This document shows, one piece after another, positions 12,701-27,700 of a stretch of 64,000 nt of DNA. The translations under genes and the position numbers were made by a program. The stretch covers positions 19,346,501 through 19,410,500 of the forward strand of contig OX387200.1 in the NCBI GenBank assembly GCA_947561715.1, read 5' to 3'. The stretch comes from Ascidia mentula. Lineage: Eukaryota; Chordata; Ascidiacea; Phlebobranchia; Ascidiidae. The first letter of the stretch is position 1; each line of letters starts with the position of its first letter. The notes beneath the pieces are model-generated. The model worked only from the letters and a program-made list of their open reading frames with translations, searched no databases and was not told the origin of the DNA.

Positions 12701-15700
12701 ATTTTTTCGCATGCAAAGTTACTGCACACATAACCAAACAAAATCAAAATGCCATGTGCACCACTTCCCTATAATATAATACTTTCCTATTATATTACAT
12801 ATTACTGATATGGTGTAACATTAGATTTGCCGAAAAGTTGTCCTACATATAATGGTCCACACTCCAAGGATTGTCTCAAAATTGTCTGGTCTTCTGTTGG
12901 ATGTTTGCCTGAAGGAAATGAATATCCTGATAAACTCTCAAATTCAACATTCCATGATTTGTCACAACTTACTTACAGGTAAGTTTTTATTGATAACTAA
13001 CATAATTATGTATTAGTGCTTATATCAAAAGAACTTTTTCAAAACCTTCAAGAATCTAAAAAATAGTTTCTTGGAATAACCTGAATATTTGTATTATGCA
13101 GTAATTTGTTAAATCGAATGACCACAACCAAGTCTGATGCAGATAATGGAGATGCATCAGAGCTGCTTGCTTGTTTTGGAATTGGTAAATCTTTATTATT
13201 TTGCACAAATGTTTTTTGCATGCATTTATTTTACTTTAGTTCTTTCTGGTTCTTGTACAACCATGGCTGGTCCCCATTCCTTAGATTGTTTAAAAACTGT
13301 TTGGAATTTTGTTGGTTGTTCAATACAAGGGGCAGAGCATCCTGACAAGTTAACTACTTCCAAAAGACAAACACTCTCAAATTTGAATTATATGTAAGTT
13401 TATTTTTCTGAAGCATTTCAAGCAAATTTGAAGTTCTGTAAAAGAATGTTGTTTCTTTTGTAAAGAGATCTTGTCGCCAACATGAATTCAACGAAGTCAG
13501 ATGCTGATGCTGGGGATAACAATGCCCAAACGAATTGCTACGGGATAGGTAATTATACAACTTTAATCTTAACATTTATTGACCAAATTGGGATAAAGTT
13601 ATGACTACTGTATGAGGAACATCTCTATTTTTTTTTTGTCATGGTTTTTCATTTTTGAATTTCAATATTTTTTGTGATTGGCTGAATGATAGTGATTAAT
13701 TCATTCTATTGATTTACAATGCCAATTGATGCCAAAAAGCCCTGACTAACTGAGCATGTATTTAATCAGGGTTAACCCTTTTAGCTTATTTCTTTGGGCA
13801 TAGAATTGTTGTTCGAAATTGGAGAATCTGCAATCTGTGAGATTATGGTTTCAAAACTTATAATTTACTTTCTTTGATAAAGGTTTGCCAAATGTTTGTC
13901 CAAACTTTAATGGACCACATTCGTTGGACTGCCTGAAGGAGGTTTGGGCTTCTGCTGGTTGTTTACCAGAGGGTGAAGAATATCCACCAAAACTTGTTCA
14001 TACACAATTTAACAGATTATCCGGGTTGGATTACCGGTGATTCAACAGTGATGCATTAGTTTTTGCCTTTCCATATGAATTTGAAACCAATTCAAGTCAT
14101 ACATTACATAATTGTGCTTGCTAAGTTATTACTTTTATTTTGATATTAAGGACACTAGTATCTGAAATGGAAGGTGTTAAAGCATCAGCTGATGGTGGAT
14201 CAAGTAGTGGACAATTAAACTGCTTTGGAATAGGTTGGGTTTGGCATTCTTATATATATATTATGGACACTAACTATTTGGTGTAACTTTAAGATTTGCC
14301 AAAAAGTTGTCCTACTTATGGAGGTCCACATTCCAGGGATTGTCTCAAATTTGTCTGGACTTTTGTTGGATGTTTACCTGCTGGAACTGAATATCCTGAG
14401 AAACTCTCGAATTCTAAAGCTTCGGATTTGTCACGACTTACTTACAAGTGAATTTGGGTCAACTTCAATTTCAATTTGTTTAACTAAATTTTTGAAATAA
14501 ATCATAAGAGCAACGTATAATATTTTAAACTTGTTTAACTCTAAGATAACCTTTTATAACATGATAATCATGACTCAATCTGTCTTGAATTTGTTGTAAA
14601 GATAAATATTTTATTGATTGAAGCTTTTTTGAGATTTCTTTCAATTTTGACAAATACTCAAGTTTGTTTGTTGAGTAAACTAAATATTTTTCAGAGAATT
14701 AATAGATCGAATGAACAAAACCAAATTAGAAGCTGATAATGGAGATGCATCAGATGTACTTGCATGTTTTGGAACTGGTAAACCTCACTTGCCACTAAAG
14801 ACTCTTTTATTTAGAATTTATTGTTTTCCACAGCACTTCCTACTTCCTGTACAACATTTAGTGGACCACATTCTCTAGATTGTCTAAAATCTGTTTGGAA
14901 TTTGGTTGGTTGTTTACCAGAGGGTGCAGAGTATCCAGACAAGTTGACTTCCTCCCAGAGGGATGATCTCTCAAAAATGACTTACACGTAGTTTTCTTCT
15001 ATGGGACATTTAAAGTTATTCTCTGAATTTCTTTGTTTCTTTGCACAGAAATCTTGTGGCCAACATGAATTCGACCAAGACTGAAGCTGATGCTGGAGAT
15101 AATATTGATCAAAATAATTGCTATGGAATAGGTATTAATTACAACTATAACCTCTTTATTTGTTTCTTGCAATAAGGAAAGGATCAATAACCTATGTATA
15201 TGAAAGTTTGAGTTTGAAAATATTTGATTTTAGGAAGGCTGTAAGAACTATTTTCTGCATTTTTCTAATATTTGATTTTGTTTATTTGTCTGGTTTATCA
15301 GAACCAAACTTTAGTTTGTTACATTTTAGTTACTAACACATGACATATAACCACAATTTAATTAAATGAAACTTTTTCTGCCCAAGCAAATATTCAATTG
15401 AGATAGGAAAGTAATGTAATCTAACATAACAGAATTTGGTTAAACCCGTTTGTATTTGTATTTGTCCTTGTTAGATGAGGTTTCAGATTTTGTTTGAATA
15501 TGTTTGTGTCATTGCTGTTGTTTGTGGTTCACATCTTATCAGTAAAATTCATCTTTATTAAACACATCTGAGTATCTTGAAGATTGGAAAAAGCCCTACA
15601 CCAATTTTTTTTGACCTTAACCGCTGAAAACTTGGGATTATGTCACATGCGAAACAATGATGGCAGTTAGTAATGGTTGTTAAAAAGTTGCAGGTAGAGA

Positions 15701-18700
15701 ACTACGTGGTTAAACTAGAATCCAAACCACACATACTGGTTGTGAATAAACATGAAATAAACATGGTTTTTCATGTGAGTGCACGGTAAGAGAGGTATTC
15801 ACTCAAATACACGTTCTTATAAAACAATCAATTCTTATCTGGAATTGACAATGGTCCAGAAACAGTATTTCAAATTATGAAAAGCTTTTGTTAGAAAAAT
15901 TATATTTACCATCAACTTCAAAAAAAATTGGAAGCAGTTTCCGATAAACAAAATTTAGATTAACCAAGCTGTGTTGCATTTTATTGCAATCTGTGAAAAG
16001 AGTTTTTGAAGAAATGTCCTAGTTTTAGATTGTAGATTTGTGTACAGTAAGATTATGCTTGTATGGTTATTTTATTAACTTTTTGTCCACAGTTTTGCCA
16101 TCCGTATGCCCAAGCTACAATGGACCACGTTCAATGGATTGTTTAAAAGAGGTTTGGGCTTCTGCTGGATGTTTACCAGAGGGTGAGGAATATCCAGGAA
16201 ATCTTATTGCTTCTGAAGTTGAGAGATTATCCGGCTTGGATTACCGGTGAGTCAGCAAAAATGTATGTTCATTTAGTGCTTGTATGCATTTACACCAAAC
16301 TTATGTCGTACACAGCTCAAACATTTTTACCAAATATTTACATTGACCTTTTGTTAAGAACACTTGTATCTGAAATGGAAGATATAAAAACAGATGCTGA
16401 CAGTGGATCATTTAAAGGACAATTAAGCTGTTTTGGAATAGGTAGAGTTTGGTATTCATTTATGTCGACAATGAAAATCTACTGTAACGTTTAGATTTGC
16501 CAAACCTCTGTCCTACATATGGAGGTCCACACTCCATGGATTGTCTTAAATCTATCTGGTCTTCTGTTGGATGTGTGCCTGCAGGGAATGAATATCCTGG
16601 GAAACTTTCAAATCCTGAATTTTCTGTTTTGTCGAATCTTACATACAGGTGTCTGTTTTGTCAATGCATTTATTTGCACTTTCATTAGTATATGTATTGT
16701 GTTTGATTTGATTCAGTTCTGGGGAAAAGTGAATGTTTGTATGTTTTTCAGGGTTTTGTTGAATCGAATGAAGAAAACCAAATCTGACGCAGATAGTGGA
16801 GATGCATCAGAAGTGCTTGCATGTTTCGGAGCTGGTGAACACCACCTGATACAAAAAACTTCTATAATAAAATTAAAATTTTTTCATAGCACTTCCTACT
16901 TCCTGTACAACTTTCACTGGTCCACATTCCCTGGATTGTCTGAAATCTGTTTGGAATTTGGTTGGTTGTTTACCAGAGGGTGCAGAATACCCAGATAAGT
17001 TGACTGCCTCCCAGAGAAATACTCTCTCAAAAATGACTTATACGTAATTTTATTTTTGTCAACCATTTGTAAAAGATTTATAGGTAAGTTAACATTGTTT
17101 TTGTTTTTTCAAAGAAATCTTGTGGCCAACATGAATTCAACAAAGACTGAAGCTGATACTGGTAATAACAATGCCCAAACAAACTGCTTTGGGATAGGTA
17201 TGTATGTCATTTTAGTCTTGTTATTTTCTATTTGCAACAACATAGTATGATATTTGTGTAATGGTAAGGTTTTTAAAGATTTTTGTGTACATGACTATAT
17301 TAAAGGATCCTACTAGGTTTAACTTTAAAACAGAGGCTCTTAAACTTATTAGGTTCTTGTGTAATCCTCTAGATCTTTTATGACACTCCCTAATTTATTA
17401 TTATTGTCAAATCAATGTGTTTTAAAATGTTGTAACAGAATAAGTCCTTTCATAACAATTTTGGTAATTGGTTCATTTCTTGAAAAATCCTGGTTCAATT
17501 CATGGATTTTTTTTGTAAATGCCCCAAATTCATGAGCCTACTTTCAGTAGTTTTGTTATTGTACTTCTTTGAACTACCTCTTTTGAAAAGATTTGCCTGG
17601 TGTTTGTCCAACCTTTAATGGACCACATTCAATGGAATGTCTGAATAAAGTTTGGACTTCTGTTGGTTGTGTACCAGAGGGTGAAGAATATCCAGAAAAA
17701 CTTATTGATTCAAAAGTTAAGAGATTGTCTGGCTTGGCGTACACGTGAGTCAACGGTGGTCAATGTATTTTTTTCCTGTTTGAACACAAATTTTGAAAAC
17801 GGATTTTTATGGTCCATAGCCTAAATATTTGGGCTAGAATTTATACTAAACTTTTATATAAAGGAAACTAGTTTCTGAAATGGAAATTGTCAAAGCATCG
17901 GCTGATGGTGGATCAGTTACTGGACAACTAAATTGTTTTGGGATAGGTTTGGTTTCACATTCTTATCAATAAATTGTGGGGACACTAACTATCTGATGTA
18001 AATTATAGATTTGCCAAAAAGTTGTCCTACATATAAAGGTCCACATGCCATGAATTGTATCAAATCTGTCTGGTCTTCTGTTGGATGTTTGCCTGATGGA
18101 ACTGAATATCCTGAGAAACTCTCAAATCATGAAATTGATGTTTTGTCAGACCTTACATACAAGTGAATTTTGTGTAAATTGTTATTTATTTAACAAAAAC
18201 ATTATTGTAACAATTTGGTCTAGCAAAGTTTAGGAAATAATGCATTAAAGCAACTTATGTTTTTGGTCTTGATTAACTCCAAATAACCCTTGTAACATGC
18301 TAATATTTACCCAATGTTTCTTGAATTTGTTGTAAAATTTTTTGAGAAAAGCTTTTGTGATAATTTTTTCAGTTTAAAGGAAACTTCGGTTTGTTTGTAG
18401 GAAATGCTAAACGTTTTGTATTGTTGTAGGGAATTATTAAATCAAATGAACACAACCAAAGTAGCAGCCGATAATGGAGATGCATCAGAAGTACTTGCAT
18501 GTTTTGGAACTGGTAAACCTCACTTGACACTAAAGACTCTTATATTCAAAATTTAACGTTTTCTGCAGTACTTCCCACTTCCTGTACAACTTTCACTGGT
18601 CCACATTCTTTGGATTGTCTGAAATCTGTTTGGAATTTGGTTGGTTGTTTACCAGAGGGTGCAGAATACCCAGACAATTTGACTTTCTCCCAGAGGGATG

Positions 18701-21700
18701 ATCTCTCAAAAATGACTTATACGTAATTTTCTTCTATGGGACATTTAAAGTTATTCTCTGAATTTCTTTGTTTCTTTGCACAGAAATCTTGTGACCAACA
18801 TGAATTCAACCAAGACTGAAGCTGATGGAGGGAATAACATTGACCAAAATAATTGTTATGGGATAGGTATTTAATACAACTTACTCCTCTTTATTTTGTT
18901 GATTGCAATTTAATAGAATAATAACTTATTGACAGGGAAGGTTTGGCATTTTTGTGATGTTGATTTTGTTTTTCTGTCTGTTTTTTTTTGTTTTTCTGTC
19001 TATTAAAACCATACTTTATCGTGTTCAATTTGGTTACAAACACATGACTTATTCCTTTACAATGGCAATTTAATTGATCAAAACTTTTACTATCCAAGCA
19101 TGTGTTCAATCAAGATTGCTGAGTAAAGTAGAAAAATGCAACAGATTTGGTTTATCTGGGTTCAGTTTGTCCATATTACATGGTGTTCCAGATTGTATGA
19201 AGATGTTTCTGTCTTGTCTAGTGTTGTGTAGTTAGAAGGATATTAGTAAAAGTAACTGTAATTTTTGCGCAACTAAGACATCTTAGTAGCATCAAGATCA
19301 GAAAAAGGCCTGTGACACATTTTTTTAACCTTGGTCGCTGCAAAAAATTGGGATAAAATGATGACAGTTAGTAATAATTGTTAAGAAAGTTGTAGGTAGA
19401 GAACTATGTAGTTAAACTAGAATCCAAACCACACATATTTGTTAGGAATAAACATGAATTATACTGAATTATATTATACGAATACAAAGTACAAGACACA
19501 AAATTCACTTCAATTCTGATTCTTATATATAAAACAAGCAATTCTTATCTGAAATTAGCATTGATCCAGAATTCTTTTTCAGATTGTTGATACCAGCCAT
19601 ATTGCATTTTAATTAAACTGTTCTCCTGGCACATTTAAACCTAACGTTTTTCACAAGCATTTCTCCTAATGAATAAAAGTTACATTTATTTGTGTTACTA
19701 GAGCAGGTTAGTTAAAATTATTTTCACCTATAATGTCATGAAATTTTGCGCAGTTTCCGATAAACAGAGTTCAGATTAACCAAGTTCTCTTGCATTGGAG
19801 TGACATATGCCAAAGACTTTTTGTGAATGTTTTTTAGTTAAAGATTATAGATTTGTGTACAATAAGATTATGCTTGTATGGTTATTTTAATTAATTGTTT
19901 GTCCAAAGTTTTGCCATCCATTTGCCCAAGCTACAATGGACCTTATTCAATGGATTGTTTGAAAGAGGTTTGGGCTTTAGCTGGTTGTATACCAGAGGGT
20001 GAAGAATATCCAGAAAAACGTATTGATTCTGAACTGAACAGATTGTCCAGTTTGAAATACCGGTGAGTCAGCAAAAATGTGTGCTCATTTATTGCATGCA
20101 CGTATTTACATAAAATTTCAAAAGTTGTACGTAGCTCTAATGTTTATAGCAAATATTTACATTGACCTTTTCTTGTTTAGGAAACTTCTATCCGAAATGG
20201 AAGATATAAAAACAGATGCTGACAGTGATTCGCGTACTGGACAACTAAGCTGTTTTGGAATAGGTTGGATTTGGTATTTATATATGGTATATGATGACAC
20301 TGACTATCTGGTGTAACGTTTAGATTTGCCACCAAGTTGTCCCACATACGGAGGTCCGCACTCCATGGATTGCCTTAAAAAGGTCTGGTCTTCTGTTGGA
20401 TGTTTACCTGCAGGGGATGGATATCCTGAGAAACTTTCTGATCCTGAATTTAATTTTTTGTCAGGACGTACTTACAGGTGGCTGTTTTGTCAAAGTTTAA
20501 AATTTTATGTATCATGTGTGCTTAGTTTTAGTTTTGGGATAAACTGAATGTGTGTTTTTTTTTCAGGGTTTTGTTGAGTCGAATGAACAAAACCAAATCA
20601 GACGCAGATAGTGGAGATGCATCAGAAATGCTTGCATGTTTTGGAGCTGGTAAACATCACATAATAAAAAAAAAAAATAATAAAAATTTAATTTTTCCAC
20701 AGTACTTCCTACTTCCTGTGCATCATTTAGTGGACCACATTCTTTAAATTGCCTAAGATCTGTTTGGAAATCTGTTGGTTGTTTACCTGAGGGTGCAGAA
20801 TATCCAGACAAGTTGACTCCCACCCAGAGAAATACTCTTTCAAAAATGACTTATACGTAATTTATTTTTGTTGACCATTTGAAAAAGATTTATTGGTAAA
20901 TTAACACTTTTTTGTTTCTTTGCACAGAAATCTTGTGGCCAAAATGAATTTAACCAAGACAGATGCTGATACTGGAAATAACATTACCCAAGCCAATTGC
21001 TATGGGACATGTATGTGGAATATTACAAAACTATGTATCTTGCTAGCACACTTTGAAATAGAGGATCCTAAATTTATTAGTGTTATGCAACATCCTCCAG
21101 ATATGTTTGCGGCACTCCTTATTTGAAAATTATTGTCAAATCAATGTACTTTGAAACATTGTTACAGAATAAGTCTTACTTTGATTCATGAAATTGTTTT
21201 GTAAATGACCATAATTCAAGAGCCTACTTTTGGTATTGTTGTTTTTGAACTATGTCTTTTAAAAAGCTTTGCCAGCTGTTTGTCCAACCTTCAATGGACC
21301 ACATTCGATGAATTGTCTAAAAAATGTTTGGACTTTTGCTGGGTGTTTACCAGAGGGTGAAGATTATCCTGAAAAACGTATTCGTTCTGAAGTTAACAGA
21401 TTGTCTGGATTGGCGTACACGTGAGTCAATGAAGGTCGAAATATTTGTTTCTTGTTTAAACATAAATTTTAGTGATGTGTTGCGCCGGATCCGGGTACCC
21501 GGACCCGGCCAGATATTGACCAATTTTCAATAACCGGACCCGGCCGGATAATACACTTAATTTTACCGGATATAGTTGGGAAAGCATTTTTGTCCTAAAA
21601 GCGGACAAACATTTCGCAAATTACTCGTTTTTTGGGGACCAGTCTGTTATACTCGCCGACGTAAGATTTTTGTGTTATTTGTTATTAAGGTTTTTTGTGG

Positions 21701-24700
21701 CGTGTTATACCACATTAATAAATGCCCATCGTTTATTTGTTTCGCTCATGACAGGCTAACCTTAACATAGCATTCTGTTTGGCAATCAAACATTTTTGCC
21801 ATACCGATAAAATACACGAATCAGTGTTAACAAACTGCCGGATCCAAATTATCCGGCCGGATTTGATTGATAACTATCCGGATCCGGCCGGGCCGGATAA
21901 TTTGGAACTGGGAACATCACTAATAAATTTTGAAACAGATTTAAATCATACGTAGCTTGCATATATTTGCTAGACTTTTATATAAAGGACATTAGTTTCT
22001 GAAATGGAAGGTGTTAAAGCATCAGCTGATGGTGGATCAAGTACTGCACAACTAAATTGTTTTGGAACAGGTTAGTTGGTTTGGGTATTTTTGTATCTAT
22101 ATATTTTGCGGACATTAACTATCTGTTGTAATGTTTAGATTTGCCAAAAAGTTGTCCTGCATATAATGGTCCACACTCTGATGCTTGTCTGAAAATTGTC
22201 TGGTCTTCTGTTGGATGTTTGCCTGCTGGAACTGAATATCCTGATAAACTCTCAAATTCTGAAATTACTGCTTTGTCAAAACTTACTTACAGGTGAATAT
22301 TTTGGTGATATTCATCATATTTATATATTTGTATTATTGCATGTGTCTCTTATGAGACAACTCTAATGATGACAAATTCGTCTGACCAAATTTTGGAATT
22401 ATGGCATTAAGACCACTTCATTGTTATGGACTTGATTAACTCTTAAGATAACCCTTATACATCCTTCTTTTCTTCCGATGTGTGTTTAATTTGTTATAAA
22501 GATATTTTTTTTTGATAAATGCTTATGCGATATTTTCTCAGTTTAAAGAAAATAGGTTTGCTTGTTGGGAAAACTAAATGTTTTTTATTTTTTTAGGAAA
22601 TTATTAAATCAAATGAACACAACCAAAGTAGCAGCCGATAATGGAGATGCATCAAAAGTACTTGCATGTTTTGGAACTGGTAAAGATCACTTGAGATAAA
22701 AGACTCTTTTTTTTAGAATTTAATGTTTTCCACAGAACTTGCTACTTCCTGTACAACATTTGGTGGACCACATTCTCTGGATTGTCTGAAATCTGTTTGG
22801 GATTTGGTTGGTTGTTTACCTGAGGGTGCAGAATATCCAGACAAGTTGACTCCCACCCAGAGAAATACTCTCTCAAAAATGACTTATACGTAATTTTGTT
22901 TTCTGCAGCATTTAAAATTATATTCTAATCTTCTTTGTTTCGTTGCACAGAAATCTTGTGACCAAAATGAACTCAACCAAGACTAATGCCGATGGAGGAA
23001 ATAACATTGACCAAAATAGTTGCTATGGAATAGGTATTCATACAGTTTCCTCCCTGTAGTTGTTAATTGCAATGGCGTAGATTATTAAATTATATACAAG
23101 AAAGGTGTTTTCATCATGTCAAAATTTTGTGATATTGGTAAATTTTGTGAATATTTGGTAAAAAATTAACATCAACTTTTGGTTCATAACCTTAAACTGA
23201 TCATGCATTTGCCTAATACCTAATATTCATTACCTTCATTTTCTAGGATTGTGGTTGTACTAACTTTTTGTCATTTCCTTTTTTAATAAAGCTTTGCCAA
23301 ATGTTTGCCCAAATTACAATGGACCACATTCAATGGATTGTTTAAAAGGGGTTTGGGCTTCTGCTGGTTGTTTACCAGAGGGTGAAGAATATCCACCAAA
23401 CCTCGTTGATTCAAAATTTCTCAAATTATCTGGTTCAGATTACCGGCAAGTCAATGGTTTTCAAAGTATTGTTGCTTATAGTGCATAATATGAAAAAATA
23501 ATAATTTTGTATAAAGGACGCTAGTATCTGAAATGAAAAATATCAAGGCAGATGCTGACAGTGGATCACCTACTGGGCAACTAAAATGTTTTGGAATAGG
23601 TTGGCTTCATATATAACTTTTCATATTATCCCATGCACCCTTCCAATTTGTGATGTTGTAGCTAGAAAATACAACTATCCTATTATACTACATGTTTATG
23701 GTTACTTATATGGTGTAACATTAGATTTGCCATCAAATTGCCCTACGTATAATGGTCCTCATTCTATGGATTGTCTCAAAATTGTCTGGTCTTCTGTTGG
23801 ATGTTTGTCTGAAGGAAATGAATATCCTGATAAACTCTCAAATACAGCAATTGATGATTTGTCAGGCCTTACTTACAGGTAACTTTTTATTGATAAGTAA
23901 CACAATTATGTAGTAATGCAAGTGTCAACCATCATTCTTCTTCTTTAGAGTCACATTAGTTTTACAAAGCTATTGTAATATCCTTGCAAACAATCCTAAT
24001 TACTTTAAAACTAAATTAATGCAAAAGTAGAACACTTACTGCCTTACCATCAGTTTCTCCAATTAAAAAAAAAATACATAACAAACAAAATTGCCACTGC
24101 AAAAATGAGGAAATATTTAAGGCGCAATTTTTGTGATCTACTACTTCCCATTTTTTACTTATCGTCATTTCGCCATTACCATTTTGCCTTGACTGCATTT
24201 TACTCTGAAAATGATTGTAGTACAACAATTAAAACATCTCTATCATGAAATTCTCAACTATTGCATTGACTATTTTGCTTGTATTGCAGATTTACAAACC
24301 GTCAGTTATGCTCCTACATACCGTATTTCCTCCATTGTAAGCCGCCGCCTACATTATTTAATGTCGTGCCGATATTTTGTCTGTGCTCTGTATTTTGATG
24401 AAATTTACTATCAACTCGCTCCATCGTATCAATATATTTTATTGCTCAAGACTGTTGGCGTATCTCACAATTTTGAAGGACAGATGTGTTGGCAATTATT
24501 GTTGTGAAGCGCCTAAGTTTGTCTTTAACATTGACATGCGGCTTACATTCAAGGGTGGCTCATATTATTTTTTAACACCGTGGTCATGCGCCTTACAATC
24601 AAGGACGGCTAGCAATCTCGCAAATACAGTATATATAAAGAACTTTGATCAAAAGGACTTTTTTGAACCTGCAAACATCTAAAAATTTATTTCTCAGAAT

Positions 24701-27700
24701 GATCTGAATATTTTTATCATGCAGTGACTTGTTAAATCGAATGACCACAACCAAGTCTGATGCAGATAATGGAGATGCATCAGAGCTGCTTGCTTGTTTT
24801 GGAATTGGTAAACCTTTATTATTTTGCACAAATGTTTTTTAATGTGCATTTATTTTACTTTAGTTCTTTCTGGTTCTTGTACAACTATGGCTGGTCCCCA
24901 TTCCTTAGGTTGTTTGAAAGCTGTTTGGAATTTTGTTGGTTGTTCAATACAAGGGGCAGAGCATCCTGATAAGTTAACTCCTGCCAAAAGACAAACACTC
25001 TCAAAAATGAATTATATGTAAGTTTGGCATTCAAAGCAAATTTGAAATTCTGTAAAAGAATGTTGTTTCTTTTGTAAAGAGATCTTGTGGCCGACATGAA
25101 TTCAACAAAGACTGATGCTGATGCTGGGGATAACAATGCCCAAACAAATTGCTATGGGATAGGTAATTATACAACTTTAATCTTAACATTTATTGACCGA
25201 ATTGGGATAAAGTTATGACTACTGTATGAGGAACATCTCTATTTTTTATTTTGTCATGGTTTTTCATTTTTGAATTTCAATATTTTTTGTGATTGGCTGA
25301 ATGATAGTGATTAATTCATTCCATTGATTTACAACGGCAATTGATGCCAAAAAGCCCTGACTAACTGAGCATGTATTTAATCAGGGTTAACCCTTTTAGC
25401 TTATTTCTTTGGGCATAGAATTGTTGTTCGAAATTGGAGAATCTGCAATCTGTGAGATTATGGTTTCAAAACTTATTATTTACTTTCTTTGATAAAGGTT
25501 TGCCAAATGTTTGTCCAAACTTTAATGGACCACATTCGTTGGACTGCCTGAAGGAGGTTTGGGCTTCTGCTGGTTGTTTACCAGAGGGTGACGAATATCC
25601 GGAAAAACTTGTTCATACACAATTTAACAGATTATCCGGGTTGGATTACCGGTGATTCAACAGTGATGCATTATTTTTTGCCTTTTCATATGAATTTGAA
25701 ACCAATTCAAGTCATATATTACATAATTGTGCTTGCTATGTTATTACTTTTATTTTGATATTAAGGACACTAGTATCTGAAATGGAAGATGTTAAAGCAT
25801 CAGCTGATGGTGGATCAAGTAGTGGACAATTAAACTGCTTTGGAATAGGTTGGGTTTGGCATTCTTATATATATATTATGGACACTAACTATTTGGTGTA
25901 ACTTTAAGATTTGCCAAAAAGTTGTCCTACTTATGGAGGTCCACATTCCAAGGATTGTCTCAAAATTGTCTGGACTTCTGTTGGATGTTTGCCTGCTGGA
26001 ACTGAATATCCTGAGAAACTCTCAAATTCTAAAGCTTCGGATTTGTCACGACTTACTTACAAGTGAATTTGGGTCAATTTCAATTTCTCCAGCAAAAACA
26101 TTATTTTCACAATTTGTTTGACTAAATTTTTGAAATAAAGCATAAGAGCCACGTATATTATTTTGAACTTATTTAACTCTAAGCTAACCTTCATAACATA
26201 ATAATCATGACTCAGTGTGTGTTGAATTTGTTGCAAAGATAAATATTTTATTGATTGAAGCTTTTTTTGAGATTTCTTTCAATTTTGACAAATACTCAAA
26301 AGTTTGTTTGTGGTGTAAACTGAATATTTTTTTAGAGAATTAATAGATCGAATGAACAAAACCAAAGTAGCAGCCGATAATGGAGATGCATCAGAAGTAC
26401 TTGCATGTTTTGGAACTGGTAAACCTCACTTGACACTAAAGACTCTTTTATTCAGAATTTAATGTTTTCCACAGTACTTCCTACTTCCTGTACAACATTT
26501 AGTGGACCACATTCTTTGGATTGTTTAAAAAGTGTTTGGAATTTGGTTGGTTGTTTACCAGAGGGTGCAGAGTATCCAGACAAGTTGACTCCCACCCAGA
26601 GGGATGATCTCATAAAAATGACTTATACGTAATTTTCTTCTATGGGACATTTAAAGTTATTCTCCGAATTTCTTTGTTTCTTTGCACAGAAATCTTGTGA
26701 CCAACATGAATTCCACCAAGACTGAAGCTGATGCTGGAGATAATATTGATCAAAATAATTGCTATGGAATAGGTATTAATTACAACTATAACATCTTCAT
26801 TTGTTTCTTGCAATAAGAAGGAACAATGACCTATGTATATGAAAGTTTGAGTTTGAAAATATTTGATTTTAGGAAAGCTGTAAGAACTATTTTCTGCATT
26901 TTTCTAATATTGATTTTGTTTATTTGTCTGGTTTATCAGAACCAAGCTTTAGTTTGTTACATTTTAGTTACTAACACATGACATATAACCACAATTTAAT
27001 TTAATGAAACTTTTTCTGCCTAAGCAAATATTCAATTGAGATAGGAAAGTAATGTAATCTAACATAACAGAATTTGGTTAAACCGTTTAAATTTGTTTTT
27101 GTTAGATTAGGTTTCAGATTTTGTTTGAATATGTTTGTGTCATTGCTATTGTTTGTGGTTCACATCTTATCAGTAAAAGTCATCTTTATTAAACACATCT
27201 GAGTATCTTGACGATTGGAAAAAGCCTTACACCAATTTTTTTTTACCTTAACCGCTGAAAACTTGGGATTATGTCACATGCGAAACAATGATGGCAGTTA
27301 GTAATGGTTGTTAAAAAGTTTCAGGTAGAGAACTACGTGGTTAAACTAGAATCCAACCACACATACTGGTTGTGAATAAACATGAAATAAACAGGGTTTT
27401 TCATGTGAGTGCACGGTAAGAGAGGTATTCACTCAAATACACGTTCTTATAAAACAATTAATTCTTATCTGGAATTGACAGTGGTCCAGAAACAGTATTT
27501 CAAATTATGAAAAGCTTTTGTTAGAAAAATTATGTTTAACATCAACTTCAAAAAAAAATTGGAAGCAGTTTCCGATAAACAAAATTTAGATTAACCAAGC
27601 TGTGTTGTATTTTATTGCAATCTGTGAAAAGAGTTTTTGAAGAAATGTCCTAGTTTTAGATTGTAGATTTGTGTACAGTAAGATTATGCTTGTATGGTTA

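Noticed and set aside
12060-12820. Extra diverged domain in the long T3 intron
   Set aside because: I found no CPxYNG- or GCLPEG-like motif on either strand. The sequence matches the T21 intron, with no better conservation in any frame.
16519-16998. Open frames of 159-175 codons on the plus strand (also 28150-28677)
   Set aside because: They read exon II in the wrong frame and run through introns with good splice sites; the spliced frame is shared by 26 other triplets and these are not.
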